Shown here: in pieces, positions 40,644 through 52,800 of the stretch
How the letters are laid out: every line of letters begins with the position of its first letter
How positions within the stretch are numbered: the stretch's first letter is position 1
The notes under the pieces: model-generated
What the model was told of the DNA's origin: nothing
Databases searched by the model: none
Seen by the model: only the letters and a program-made list of their open reading frames with translations
Assembly: GCA_028386065.3 (NCBI GenBank)
Contig: JAKUCV010001094.1
Coordinates: forward strand, 127,245-191,244
Direction: 5' to 3'
DNA from: Turnera subulata
Taxonomy: Eukaryota > Streptophyta > Magnoliopsida > Malpighiales > Passifloraceae
Length of the DNA: 64,000 bases
Translations under genes and position numbers: made by a program

Positions 40644-41710
40644 TATTGGCCCAGAAAAGGCTAAAAAGGGGGGGTTGAATTAGCTTTTCCTCTTTTTCGT
40701 ATTTTCAGAGATTTGGCTCGACACAGAAGCCGAATACGAAACAGAATGAGAATGTTATAATAAAAATAGAAAGGCAAAGAACACAAGAAATTTATAATGG
40801 TTCCCCACTCAGGAGTACGTCCACTACCTAAAGGTCCCCCTTTTAGGATTTCTAACTATCCACTATCTTGGCTTTTGCAGGCGAGCCAAATAATCTTTGG
40901 TACAAAAGTTTTTACGGGCTGAACTTGCTAAACTCAACCCAAAGCTGAACCTAGCTTCGTCTACCCAACAAGACTAATCCCTAATCCTGCTGATTACAAT
41001 CTCTCATTGATCAAAGCTTCAAGAGTGACTCAGTCAAGAAGTTATACAAATTTTGCATAAAGATAATCTCACATGGTATGCCTTTTTTCACAACTTAGAA
41101 TCTCTTGAATGGCTAGGTTGATTTGATGGAGGCTTTAATCCTCTATTTATATATTCTAAGGATGGGGAGGAGCGTCTTCCAACAACTAGATTGCTTCCAG
41201 GTGGCGCATAAGTTGACTTCTTTCTTCAATTAAGAACTGTCAACGTTTTGCTATTGGTTGAACCAAAACTAGTAATTAGTTGGGCAGAAATTGTTCCATA
41301 ATCTTCAAAAAGTATCTCCAAAAATGGAAGTGAGGACCACCAGCTCTTTGAGGCATGAAAGAGGATGTGAGGACCACTTTTCTGACCGTTTTCTGACCCT
41401 TGGAGACCAAGTAAATCTGTTGCTTTAATTGCTTTAAAGTTAGCTACTTTTCGGGACCACAACTCCAACTGCCCAGACAACGACACTTTGGTTTGATGGA
41501 GAAGCCACGTTGAAGCCAAATCTTCACGGTATTTGGTTTTTACTAGAAACCAAATTTTCTGCAAATGATTAAAACGCACAAGTGCTTTCCACAATGTTTG
41601 TTAATCATTAAAATAATAATATAGGCATTGAATTATCATCATAAATATACTAAATTAGATAGTCTTAATTAATTACTTAATTAAGTACTTAATACATATT
41701 TAGGCTAACA
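40644..41710 (-). repeat. SIRE-Z 5' LTR
   Basis: 1067 bp, from TATTGGCCCA (TG changed to TA) to GGCTAACA. The first 884 bp match 617-1499. Confidence 0.88.
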
Positions 41711-41978
41711 ACAAGAACACAGGAAAAGCATCACCAAGTTTAACAATCTTTTTTCTTGCCAACAGATGAGACGGAAAATCATGGATTTGTACCAAAAAGT
41801 GAGATAGACGAAGGGGGTACCAGACTGAGGACCATGTTTTCAGTCCACGGCTTTAGGCGTTGATGAAGACTGGGGACAACTACAGAGAGCCCATTAAACC
41901 ATGCTTATGATCTTTCTCAAGCTCAAATCTGGACAGGAACAGGTCCTCTAACCAAGAGATCACTCGAAATTTGCCCTT
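41711..41978 (-). pseudogene. LINE-L: DUF4283 half of the LINE-type ORF1
   Basis: Minus strand from 41978: EDLFLSRFELEKDHKHGLMG, stops, then HFLVQIHDFPSHLLARKKI and VKLGDAFPVFL. These are the NLFLFxFE..eD..rVl and FWVQIHGLP blocks of DUF4283. The last codon runs into the SIRE-Z target duplication and the frame resumes at 616 in HYEPSWENILGWQGFVRA. Sequence from 41979 to 42126 shows nothing recognisable. Confidence 0.75.
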
Positions 41979-42126
41979 TATATACCAGATTGAGCTCATT
42001 TGGATATGGATGTGACTCGGGGACACCTTCTCATTCTATGTCTAAGTTCATTTCTATCATATCAATATTTCTTTTAATTAAAAATAGATTTTACAGGTTG
42101 CTTATATCTATATTTATTTTAATCAT

Positions 42127-44234
42127 TGATGCACATGAAATATGCATAGTTTTAGACATGATTTTAGACGTATTTTGCTCTCAATTTATCATGATTATAT
42201 ACCTTACTTTGCATTATTTCATCATATTCTTTTAAATCCCACCCCTTACTGTATGATTAGTGATTCCAGGTGCATTTTAGAGAATTTTAGAGATTTTATT
42301 GTGGAAATCGAAGAAACAACCTCTGGCACAGCATGAGCCTGTTCCGAGCCTGTTGTTCATTGAAAAATCAGTGAAAACCCACAAATCCCCCCTCCAATCA
42401 CTGGTTATCCACTGGATTTCACCGGCTTTGCCTTTCTCCATGAAGCCATCACGCCACTACATAAATTCCAAAAAGAGCTAAATTCAATTGCACAGAAAAA
42501 TAGATAGAAATTGCACACAGCCTCAGGCACAGGCCCAGCACAAGCTCAGCCTGTGCAATTTGCATATGACCAGAAACGGGAAAAAAAGAATATTAAACTC
42601 AGCCACATGTAGAGCTTCACCACTTGCAAAACCTTCAACTCTGCAATCATGACCTGAGCGTTTCAGAAGACTTTAAGCATGGGAAAGAGGGGATAATCAT
42701 TACACCCAAGGAATTTAACAATTAAAGAACTATTATCCTCCCCCTAAGTCTTCTAAAATCTGCACATTTGCAGATTTCACTCATTCGGCACACCTCCCAT
42801 GGTGCCTTACATCGAGGAGCAAGATGGGCAACTGAAACTCAACTTGCCCAAATGCCATGCCTTTCAGCACGTGGGAGAAGAAAGAAGAGAAGAATCTACA
42901 CCTATTAAAGAGAAAAAGAAAGGAAGAACAGGGAATTGAAGACCCCATCGATCAGATACCCTAAACCTGCAGAAGTTCTTGGAACAAAAAGGGTTTAAGA
43001 GGAAACACAATTCTGCAGCCTTTCTGGGCAGAAATCGTGTTGTCCCTAACCTCCAGATTTGTTCCAGTTCTTATGCCAACCTTTATCCCCATTGACTTTG
43101 TAACCTTTATTATGAACTAAAACAACCCCTCTTAGGTTGAAGGGGGAAGCATGTCTCTGTTCTTACTGCAATAAATTGCTCTTTTTATGTTCTTAGCCCA
43201 TTTTTCTTGTTTGGTTGTTGCAGACTTGCTCCAGGTTTGAGTCTTAATCAAACCCATTCATGATTATAGGTAGCTAGGCGAAGGACCGAAAGGAGAAACC
43301 ATATTTGCTGGAACAACAACAACCAACTCTTAGTTCTTAGTTTCGAAAGAAATTAGGAACTAATTGAGGAATTAGCCTCAACACCAATTCTTAATCTCCT
43401 TAGTTTGACCGATGCAAAAGCATTAGGATGAGTGAGAACCTTGGGAGGAACCTGTGAGTGAAAACAAATGGGTTAAGTATAGGTTGAGAGCGCCTGCAAG
43501 AACTGATCTGTGTAATTGACTTTGTGTTCTCGACAGGCTTAGCCGTAGGCTCAGTCACAGGCTCATCACTGGCTCAGCTTGTTGCGGCACAGTCAAAATG
43601 AATGACACCACTTTTAATCTGATTCTTGATTGATTATTGAGTAGCCTATTTTAAATCTAGTAGCAGTTTGGTGAAGGACCGAAAGGAGATGCCAAGTGTG
43701 CTAGACCAACAATAGTCAGCCTTCACTCCCTAGCCGTTCGAAAGAAGATAGGGAGAGACTGTGGATAACTAGCACCAACACCAAAATTCACCTCTAAGTG
43801 GATGTCTACTCTAGTGACAGGGGGTAGATGGAAGCTTAGGGAACTATCAATAAGATCGAAAGCCGTTGGTAGTACATTAGGTTGGGAGCCCCTTCAAGAA
43901 ATCTTATTAAACACAGGGCGTCACACAGGCCTAGCCTGTGATGGTGCTGTTGAGCAATTTAGAGCATAAAGGCAAGACATGTGAATCCCTGGATGCCTAA
44001 GATTTCACCAAACCTGATCCCTACTTACTTCAACATTGATATTACTTTTTATTCTCTTGCTTAATTTAATTTCTGATTGGCACTCACCCTATAATCCATT
44101 TTTGTTTAATTGTCTCAGGCCTAATTTATCTTAAGTAAGGAGTAACAGACTCATCCCAGTCCCTGTGGATACGACCTTGATAGAGTACTACAACTACACT
44201 GTGCGCTTGCAGGACTCACTCTAGACGACTATCA
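42127..44234 (+). repeat. ATH-B 5' LTR
   Basis: Starts TGATGCACATG, ends GACTATCA, 2108 bp. Two internal segments near 43262-43345 and 43660-43745 share GAAGGACCGAAAGGAGA and a CGAAAGAA.AT-GG block, a diverged duplication about 395 bp apart. Many AGGCTNAGCCTG-like words occur (42530, 43545-43580, 43925). Confidence 0.85.
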
Positions 44235-44240
44235 AGTTTT

Positions 44241-44258
44241 TGGCGCTGTTGTCGGGGA
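44241..44258 (+). promoter_or_regulatory. ATH-B primer binding site (tRNA-Asp type)
   Basis: TGGCGCTGTTGTCGGGGA, 6 nt after the LTR; two changes from TGGCGCCGTTGCCGGGGA. Confidence 0.85.
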
Positions 44259-44352
44259 CTGGCGCTTAATTCTATTGCTTTTTATTTTGATTTATTAGGC
44301 TTTTTATATTTTACCCCCTTTTTTTTCCAAGTTCGAAGTTTTCAGGTGGTGC

Positions 44353-46091
44353 ATGCCCCAAACTAGGAGCAAACAACCAGCTCTAATCTTCCACCAGGAG
44401 ATCGAAAAGACGACCCGCCAGATTCGCAAACAAAAGCAACAAAACATGGCGGGCAGACCCAACGAAGGAGCGCACCAGGGCATTGAACAGGCTTAGCCTA
44501 TTCGACCCTACATTCCTATGTTCCAGCTCCTACAACCACCAACTACCATCATCCACAACAGTATAGCCTTTCTAGACGTAGATGCTCTATATGAGATCAG
44601 AACCAACTTGCTGAGCATGCTGGAGAGGCGCACTTTTGGAGGGACCCCCTCTGAAGATCCAAACTCGCACTTGCAAAACTTCCTGCGAGTGTGCAGCTCA
44701 GTGAACATAGTAGGGATGACCAAGGAGCAGCTATACATGAGAGTATTCCCATTCTCACTCAGAGAAGCAACATTCGAATGGCTCAACAACCATGAAGCAC
44801 ACCATTTCACTGACTGGGACAGTCTAGTCAGAGCTTTCTTGAAGGAATACCATCCCTCAAGCAAGGCTGCAAGTTTACGGCAACAGCTTATTGGTTTTTC
44901 CCAGCGCTATGATGAGTCAATTCGAGATGCTTGGGAACGCTTCAAGGGACTACTGAGAAGATGCCCATACCACCGAATTGATGAGGCCGTGCAACTTGAG
45001 CAATTTTATTGCGGCCTATGTGATGAAGATCAGAACACCTTGGACAAAATGGCCAACGGTGCATTCTTAGATAAGGACTATAATGATGAAGTTGCCATTC
45101 TGGAGGCATTGTCCAAGAGAAAGACCCAAGTCAGGGGAGTCAAATCCTCTGGAATAATTGGTGTAGCCAGAGTAACCAAGCTTGAGGCAGAGATAGAAGC
45201 CCTCGGGAAGCAACTAGGGGCTGCTCAAGTCAAAACAGCCTCAGTCACAGTCCCAGACTGTGAAGGCTGTGAAGGACCTCACGGTACACCCAGTTGCCCA
45301 CTCTTTGCCGAATGTGATTCTGAACAAGCTCACTACATCTAGCAGAAGCAGGGCCCATATGGCAACACTTATAATCCATTCTGGAGGAACCACCCAAACT
45401 TCTCTTGGAAGGGACCAACTGAGGAAAGGATTCCACAACAGGCCCAGTACCAGAGATAGAACCAGGGCGGACAGCCACAGTACCAAAAGCAGAATCAAGG
45501 AGGACAACAAGGCAACAACACCGACATGATGACCATGCTGCAATCCATCCTGGAGAAACAGAACAAAATAAGCGAGGAGATCAACCAACTCAAATCCCAC
45601 TACAGAATCCTCGAAAATCAAATTGCCCAACAAGCTACCATGTCCACCAGTCAACATGGAGCCCTTCTAGGAAAACCAATAGAAAATCCAAGAAATGAGC
45701 ATGTCAAGGCTGTGATACTTCGTAATGGGAAGGAGCTCAGAGACAGAGTGCCCAAATCACCTCAGGCTGTGGAGCAGCAAGCATCGGTATCCAGTTCATG
45801 ACAGACAGTGCAGGCACAGACTGAGCCACAGACTGAGCCTGTGCTTGAGCCTGTTAGCACAAGAAGAGCTGAGAAGCAGCCTCAGACTGTTCTACCTTAT
45901 CAACCTCCTCTCCCATACCAAGAAGTATACCACAAATCCAAGCTGGAGAAGCAATTCCGTAAGTTCAAAGAGATGCTAGGTAAGCTATATGTCAATGTAC
46001 CCTTCAGTGATGTGGTTACACAAATGTCTTCATATGCTAAATTCCTTTTCTGACGAAGAAAAGAACTATTGATGACATTGAGACTGTAGCC
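44353..46091 (+). pseudogene. ATH-B gag
   Basis: ATG at 44353 (MPQTRSKQPALIFHQEIEK) is shared with ATH-A. Gag core ERRTFGGTPSEDPNSHL to RRCPYHRIDEAVQLEQFY spans 44620-45030, the finger CEGCEGPHGTPSC is near 45260-45300, and a Gln-rich tail and coiled-coil follow. In-frame TAG codons stand at 44494, 45340 and 45457. ATH-A has CAG at each of these sites (rc of 5157-5159 and 5040-5042 for the last two), so each is a C-to-T change in a CHG context. A TGA at 45799 and a frame change near 46050 also occur. Confidence 0.85.
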
Positions 46092-46725
46092 ATGACAGCC
46101 AAGGGGAGTGCTCTCATTCAACACCATCCACCCAGGAAATGTATAGACCCAGGGAGCTTCACAATACCTTGCAACATCGAGGACAAGAAGATTAAAGGAG
46201 CCCTGTGCGATCTAGGAGCTAGTGTCAGCTTGTTACGACTTTCCATCACTCAGAACATGAGCCTTGGAGACATCAAGCCCACGAGGATGACCATTCAGCT
46301 TGCTGATCGTTCACTTGTATATCCTGTGGGGGTGTTGGAGGATGTTCCAATCAAGATTGGCAATTTCTTCATCCTTATAGACTTTGTAGTGATGAATATG
46401 ACAAAGGATGAGAAGACACCCATCATTTTGGGGCGTCTGTTCTTAGCTACAGCAGGAGCCATGATCGACTGCACCATTGGAACATTGACATTGCGACTTG
46501 GAGAGGAGACAGTAGAGTTCAATGTCCAGAAGGCACAGAGGAATGAGTTTGGAGCTGGACAATGTTACATGGTTGATGCTGTGCCAGACCCTATTGATGT
46601 GCTAGTCAAGGCATCCCAACTCATGGAGACACATGAGTATGAGCTGCTGGGTTGGCTAGTCAATGGATTCATTGAAGGAGATGAAACGGCCCTAAAGGAG
46701 GTAGCAAAATTTCTGGCAGAAGAAA
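46092..46725 (+). pseudogene. ATH-B protease region, interrupted by TEK-V
   Basis: ALCDLGASVSLLRLS is the active-site core, followed by LADRSLVYPVGVLEDVP and IILGRLFLATAG. The frame runs on through VPDPIDVLVKASQLMETHE to FLAEE, where TEK-V inserts. Beyond TEK-V it continues TEPKINAQAHASEP (57577 on). Protease sequence itself looks intact. Confidence 0.85.
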
Positions 46726-49700
46726 TGAAACACCTGTGTCCCAATTTATCAATAAAATACTTAAACACAAGGAAATTACCAAAATACCCCTGAAACCCGG
46801 GACACGAAATCCAATATCAAAAACATTAGCCAAAATTCTTAATAAGACGAGATGTCATAAAGAACAAGACAAATCCAGCTTAACAAGCCACAAGACACCC
46901 GGCATCCTGCCGAAACATCCTCAATACATAAACCCGGCAACCCGCCGATAATGTAATCCAAAATCAATAGTGACATCTCAATAAAAATTCAATGCAGCGG
47001 AAGAAACAAACGGAGTGAAAATAAGAGAAACAAAACAACATGCATGCCGACTCTATGGATCCAACCGGGAGATCAAGCACAGCTACCTGCTGAGAAAACC
47101 ACGTCCGTACTATGCAAGGGTGGGAAGTGACTGCACGCTATCTAAAGTCTGAAAAACAACGTTGGCGATTATGTGAGTCGCCTACTCAGTGAGCAATATA
47201 AATCTAATTATGAAGGTGTGCAGATCAAGTCCGGAAGGAAAGAAGAGCAACAAGACTAGTAAGCAACATACAACAACCAGTACTAACAAGCCAAGCCAAT
47301 CAAGCAAACAATTCATTATTCTCCATCTATTGTGTGTTATGTTTTCTTATTATATTTTATTATTCAGGGCCCCCTACTGTGTGCGTCGAGCTCGGTCCCG
47401 TCTCATGAGACAACCAGGCATAAGCCCAAATAAAACCAGGCATAAGCCCAAATAAAACCAGGCACGAAGCCCAACATATCCATAGAGAGAGAGAGAGAGA
47501 CAGAGAGAAAGAGGGAGGTAGAAAAGGGGAGGTAGAAGGAGGGAGGTAGAACCGGTCATTACAGACCCATATGCAAATCCGCATAACACTTGCTATTCCG
47601 CAAGCAAACCCGAGGGGTATCACTTCCCGCTCGAAACAACCGGTCATCAGCACACAGTAGCCTAACTTCTACTGTACATTATTCTTATTCATAAATTATG
47701 AGTTCATGTGTGCCAAGAGATTGTGATTTAATAGGGTTGTGTGATAAACAGCTCAGACAGATCACCGGGTCTCCGACCCATAATACATCACACAAAACAC
47801 CCAAAATCACACCACATGTTATAATCCATAAAAAATCCAAACATCCAGCTCATAAGCAAATAATACACTTAGGCACACAATACAGATTACAGCATGTTAG
47901 CAAACAAGCATGCAACTCAAGCAAACCAATCCAACAAGCTCATGCATACAGACATAAAAAGACGTATAAAATCACCTCAACGACGATTGTCCTGTGGAGC
48001 TTTACCCAAAACTTATCCTCCAGCTCCCGAGGTGTTACCCGTGCCTGAATACCGGCACACACAACAAATTACAAACAATTATAATAAAACGTGTATGCAT
48101 GTAACTATAATGCTCAACTGACTTAAACCCGTCCCTAGTTAGCCAATTATGAAATTCCCGGGTCTAAACCCGACATAATGTTCTCTCTCCAAAACTTCGA
48201 GTATCGGGACCTAAGGTTCAACGGCTTACGCCCAACTAAGTCCAATAAGTTGTTCCCGGGCCTATGGCCCACTCATTATGTCCTCTACGAGTTTTCGGCC
48301 TAAAACCCAATCTAAGCCCAAATTCAATTTCCGGGCCTAAAGCCCACTTCCTTAAGTCCTTATTTAACCAATTATAGGGTTGGGCTCAAAGCCCGTTACT
48401 TAAGTCCTAAGTCAATCCAAGCCAAAGATTCCCGGCCTAAGGTTCTACCCGTGTCGGTAATTACCGGCCTCATACTACTCACACTCTCGGTTTCCACTAA
48501 TCAAAATTAAATACATAACCCAATTCCGAATTATAAGTACATGCCGGATATAGATTTAAAATACACCATATATATACCTTGGAATGCCGAAATAAAGACC
48601 CGAGCCTTCGCCGGAATATTCCCGAGGCTCGCCGGAAAATTCCCGAGCCTTCGCCGGATTCCGGTGAACTCGCCGGAAAACACCCAAAACCACCAGTACG
48701 AATCTGTCACAATCCCCCAAACATCCAATTCAACAACACAACACAACCAAGAAACCAAAACGAGTTAATGACAAAGGGTAGTCACCGGAATACTTACCGG
48801 AATCCACTGCCCAAGAACCAACCCCGAGCCTTGAACCACCTCTGCCCGGAGGAACACAAACACACAGGAACACCTCACTGCCGGCACACACGCACGCAGT
48901 CACGCACCCCCACAGAAACACCCCGGCAGCAACCAACACGCACAGCACAACCCACACGCCATCGATCCCAACAACAACAACACAAACCATCAACACACCA
49001 ACAACAACCCACGGCAACCATCCATCAACACCACAACACCCAACTCAACAATTAGTCCAACCACATATAAATAAGAAGACAAACGAAACAAAGAACCGAG
49101 AGGGATGAGGGGACCGGGGCTTACCTAGTCGGCGACGCAGCCGGTCGCGAGAGAGGGGCCACACGGAATCCTCTCGTTCCGTCTCTGGTCAGCCGGTCTC
49201 GGGCCCTTGCAGTTCAGTCGACGGCGGCGGCGGCGGCTCACGAAGAAGGGAGAAAGAGTGTTGGTGCCGGCGAGTTGAGTGTGAGGAAGAGAAAACAAGG
49301 TGGTGAGGATGGCGGAAGGGAATGGAAGAGGAAGGAGGAAGAGAGAGCGAGAGGGAGGAAGAAGGGAAGAGAAGAGAGAGAGAAAAGGAAGAAGGAGAAG
49401 GAAGGTAGGAGGAGGCGGCGAAGAGAAAGAGAAGCAAAAAAAAGAAAAGAGAAGAAGAGGAGAAAAGAAAAGGGACCGGCTAGGGTTGGCCGCCCTAGTG
49501 GACGACCCGTCGTCCGCTTAGGCGCGGTCAACCCCTGCCTGGTCAACGCGCCATTTTGTTTTTTTTTTTATAAACAGTTACCAAAACGACGTAGTTTTGG
49601 GGAAACTACTTCAAAATTTAATTCTCAACCCCGAAACCGGATTAAACTCCAACGAAAGCCAAACACGTCATACCATCGACTTAATTCCCATATAACCAAG

Positions 49701-49811
49701 GTAAAATAATTTATTTCCTTGTCCAAAAATCCGGAAATTCCTCAAGGGTAAAATTGGAATAAAAATTTCGAAAATTCCGAAAATCTAATTATGAAAATTC
49801 GGGGCGTTACA
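46726..49811 (-). repeat. TEK-V 3' LTR
   Basis: Plus-orientation ends TGAAACACC and GGCGTTACA. It contains a GA microsatellite (47483-47512), GGGCCTAAAGCCC-type inverted repeats (48160-48400) and a long purine tract (49265-49470), which is a CT-rich leader on the transcribed strand. A 23-bp unit, CCAGGCATAAGCCCAAATAAAA, occurs twice here but once in the 5' LTR. Confidence 0.92.
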
Positions 49812-49829
49812 GTTCTACCCCACTTAAGG
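49812..49829 (-). promoter_or_regulatory. TEK-V polypurine tract
   Basis: Minus CCTTAAGTGGGGTAGAAC directly before the LTR start TGTAACG. Confidence 0.75.
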
Positions 49830-49863
49830 AAATTTCGTCTTCGAAATTACAAGATAAGAAACA

Positions 49864-52800
49864 TCAAAACAAATGGGGATACTGCTCCCGCATATGGGAC
49901 TCAACCTCCCAAGTAGCCTCATTCGGAGAATGACGGCTCCATCTAACCCGAACCATCGGAATAACTCAATTCCTCAACTGTCGCTCCTCCCGAGCAAGAA
50001 TCTCAACTGGCTCCTCAACATAAGTCAAATCCTCAGAAACCTCCACCTCTGTCGGGGATACAACATGACTAGGATCAGACCGATAACGCCTCAGCATCGA
50101 AACATGGAATACATCATGTATGCGCGACAGCTCCTCCGGTAAAGCCAACCTGTAGACCAGCGGACCAATCCGCTCCATGATCTCATAAGGACCAATATAA
50201 CGAGGGCTCAACTTGCCCTTCCTCCCAAACCGGATAACACCTCTCCAGGGAGCAACACGGAGGAAAACTCTGTCACCTACATTGTACTCCATCTCCCGAC
50301 GATGCTTATCGGCAAAACTCTTTTGCCGGTCCTGAGCAGCTCTCATGCACTGCTTAACCACCTCGATCTGATCAACAGTCTCCTGGACTAGGTCCGGACC
50401 AATCACCTGTCTCAGACCTTCCTCTTCCCAACAGATCGGACTACGAAACTTCCGCCTATACAATGCCTCATAAGGCGCCATACCGATACTGAAGTGATAC
50501 CCGTTGTTATAAGCAAACTCAACCAACGGTAATGTCTCATCCCACGACCCACTGAAATTGAGCAGACAGGCTCTAAACATATCCTCCAGCGTCTGTATGG
50601 TCCTCTCTGACTGCCCATCGGTCTGTGGATGGAATGCACTACTGAAATTCAGCTTAGTACCCAAAGCTGACTGTAAACTCTTCCAGAAGTGGGAAGTAAA
50701 CCTCGGATCCCTGTCCGACACAATGGATAGTGGAACTCCATGTAGACGGACAACACCCGAAACATATAACCTCGCCAGCTTATCCATTGTATCCGTTTGC
50801 TGAATCGGTAGGAAATGAGCTGACTTGGTCAATCTGTCAACAATGACCAAGATGGCATCAGGACGACCCCGGGTCCTCGGTAACCCGATCACAAAGTCCA
50901 TAATGATATGCTCCCACTTCCACTGCGGAATAGTCAAAGATCTCATCTTGCCGGCAGGAGCCTGATGCTCGGCCTTCACCTGCTGACAAGTCATACAACG
51001 AGCCACAAACTCCGCAACATCCTTCTTCATCCCGGGCCACCAATAATGACTCTTCAAGTTCTGGTACATTTTGGTGCTACCCGGATGCATAGCATACGGC
51101 GCATTATGCGCTTCATCCATAATCCATCTCCTCAAATCATCCACATCCGGAACACACAACCGATCACCGGTCATCAGAGCACCATCCTCCCGGACATAGA
51201 AACTAGAACTCTCTCCACCGAGAGCCTTATCCCGCAACTCTGCTAGATGAGGATCACCATACTACAACTCCATGATCTTATCCCTCAAGGTCGGCCGAAT
51301 GCTCAAACTGGCTAACAACGCCCCAGTGACATCCACCTCTAATTGTGCGTCCAACGACCTCAGCTCCACCAAGGAAGGCAAAGCATAAGAAACAGAGTCC
51401 TCATCTGCAGCAACCACTCTCTTCCGGCTCAATGCATCCGCTACAACACTGGCCTTGCCCGGATGGTACTCGATAGTACAATCATAATCCTTCAGAAGCT
51501 CAATCCAGTGTCTCTGCCTCACATTAAGCTCCCTTTGGGTCATGATGTACTTCAAACTTTTGTGGTCCGTGAAAATCCGACACTTCTCACCGTATAGATG
51601 GTGTCTCCAAATCTTTAGAGCAAAGATCACAGCAGCTAACTCCAGATCATGGGTCGGATAGTTCCTCTCGTGAGTTCTCAACTGCCTGGAGGCATAAGCA
51701 ATCACCTGACCCTCCTGCATCAAAACACATCCCAAGCCCAGACTAGAAGCATCATTGAACACCGTGTACTCCACTCCGGGTTTCGAAACAGTCAAAACCG
51801 GTGCAGAAGTCAACCGATTCTTCAACTCCTCAAAACTCTTCTGACAACTGTCATCCCAAGCAAAAGTGCAGTCTTTCCTCAACAGCTTAGTCATGGGACC
51901 CGCTATCAAGGAAAAACCCTCAATGAACCTCCGGTAGTAACCGGCAAGTCCAAGAAAACTCCGTATCTCAGATACACTCTTCGGTGGCTCCCAATCCATG
52001 ACTGCCTTAATCTTGGACGGATCCACCTTAATGCCCTCACCGGACACAATATGTCCAAGAAACGCAACCTCATCCAACCAAAACTCACACTTACTGAGCT
52101 TGGCATAGAGTTGTTCTTCTCTCAACCTCTGCAAAACCTGCCTCAAGTGATCCTCATGTTCGGCCTTGCTACTCGAGTAGACCAAGATATCATCAATGAA
52201 CACCACCACAAACCGGTCCAGAAATTCATGGAAGACCTGTTGCATCATACACATGAACACTGCCGGTGCATTAGTCAGACCAAAAGGAACAACCACAAAC
52301 TCATAATGACCATACCGAGTGCGGAATGCGGTCTTCGGTATGTCTTGCTCTGCAATCCGAACCTGATGGTAACCAGATCGCAAGTTAATCTTCGAAAACA
52401 CAGATGCACACTGCAACTGATCGAACAAGTCATCGATCCTAGATAAGGGAAACTTGTTCTTCACAGTCACCTTGTTCAACTGCCTATAGTCCACACACAT
52501 CCGCATACTGCCATCCTTCTTCTTCACAAACAAGACCGGGGCACCCCATGGTGAGAAGCTCGGTCTAATAAAACCCTTGTCTAACAACTCCTCCAGTTGT
52601 TTCTTCAACTCCTGAAGTTCTGCCGAAGCCATCCTGTAGGGCGGTATAGAAATAGGTGCAACTCCCGGTACCAAATCAACTGTATATTCCACCTCCCGCT
52701 TCGGAGGCAACCCAGGTAAATCATCAGGAAAAACATCGGGAAACTCCCGAACAATAGGAATATCCTCCACTCCAGGTACTGGTACCGAGGAATCGACCAC

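Larger units (their letters stand above)
617..41710 (-). mobile_element. SIRE-Z: Sirevirus-like Ty1/copia element, host of the large nest
   Basis: Its outer limits are the LTR terminus TGTTGGCCCA at 617 and GGCTAACA at 41710. Flanks are GCAAG (612-616) and ACAAG (41711-41715), a 5-bp target duplication with one mismatch, and the LINE-L reading frame resumes across the whole span. Order on the minus strand: 5' LTR (40644-41710), PBS, gag with two zinc knuckles, protease, integrase, RT, RNase H, then a 3' LTR fragment (617-1499). ATH-A and SIRE-Y are inserted in it. The body is old: frameshifts, stops, and changed catalytic residues in RT and integrase. The two knuckles and the VWVPKG-type gag end point to the SIRE/Maximus lineage. 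Confidence 0.82.

Noticed and set aside
49189..49709. Arg/Glu/Lys-rich and Ser/Pro-rich ORFs in TEK-V LTRs
   Set aside because: Translations of a purine-rich tract in overlapping frames, repeated at 56942-57299 with the other LTR.
51649..52446. 265-codon plus-strand ORF
   Set aside because: Antisense to TEK-V RT and RNase H; open only because of the codon composition of the opposite strand.
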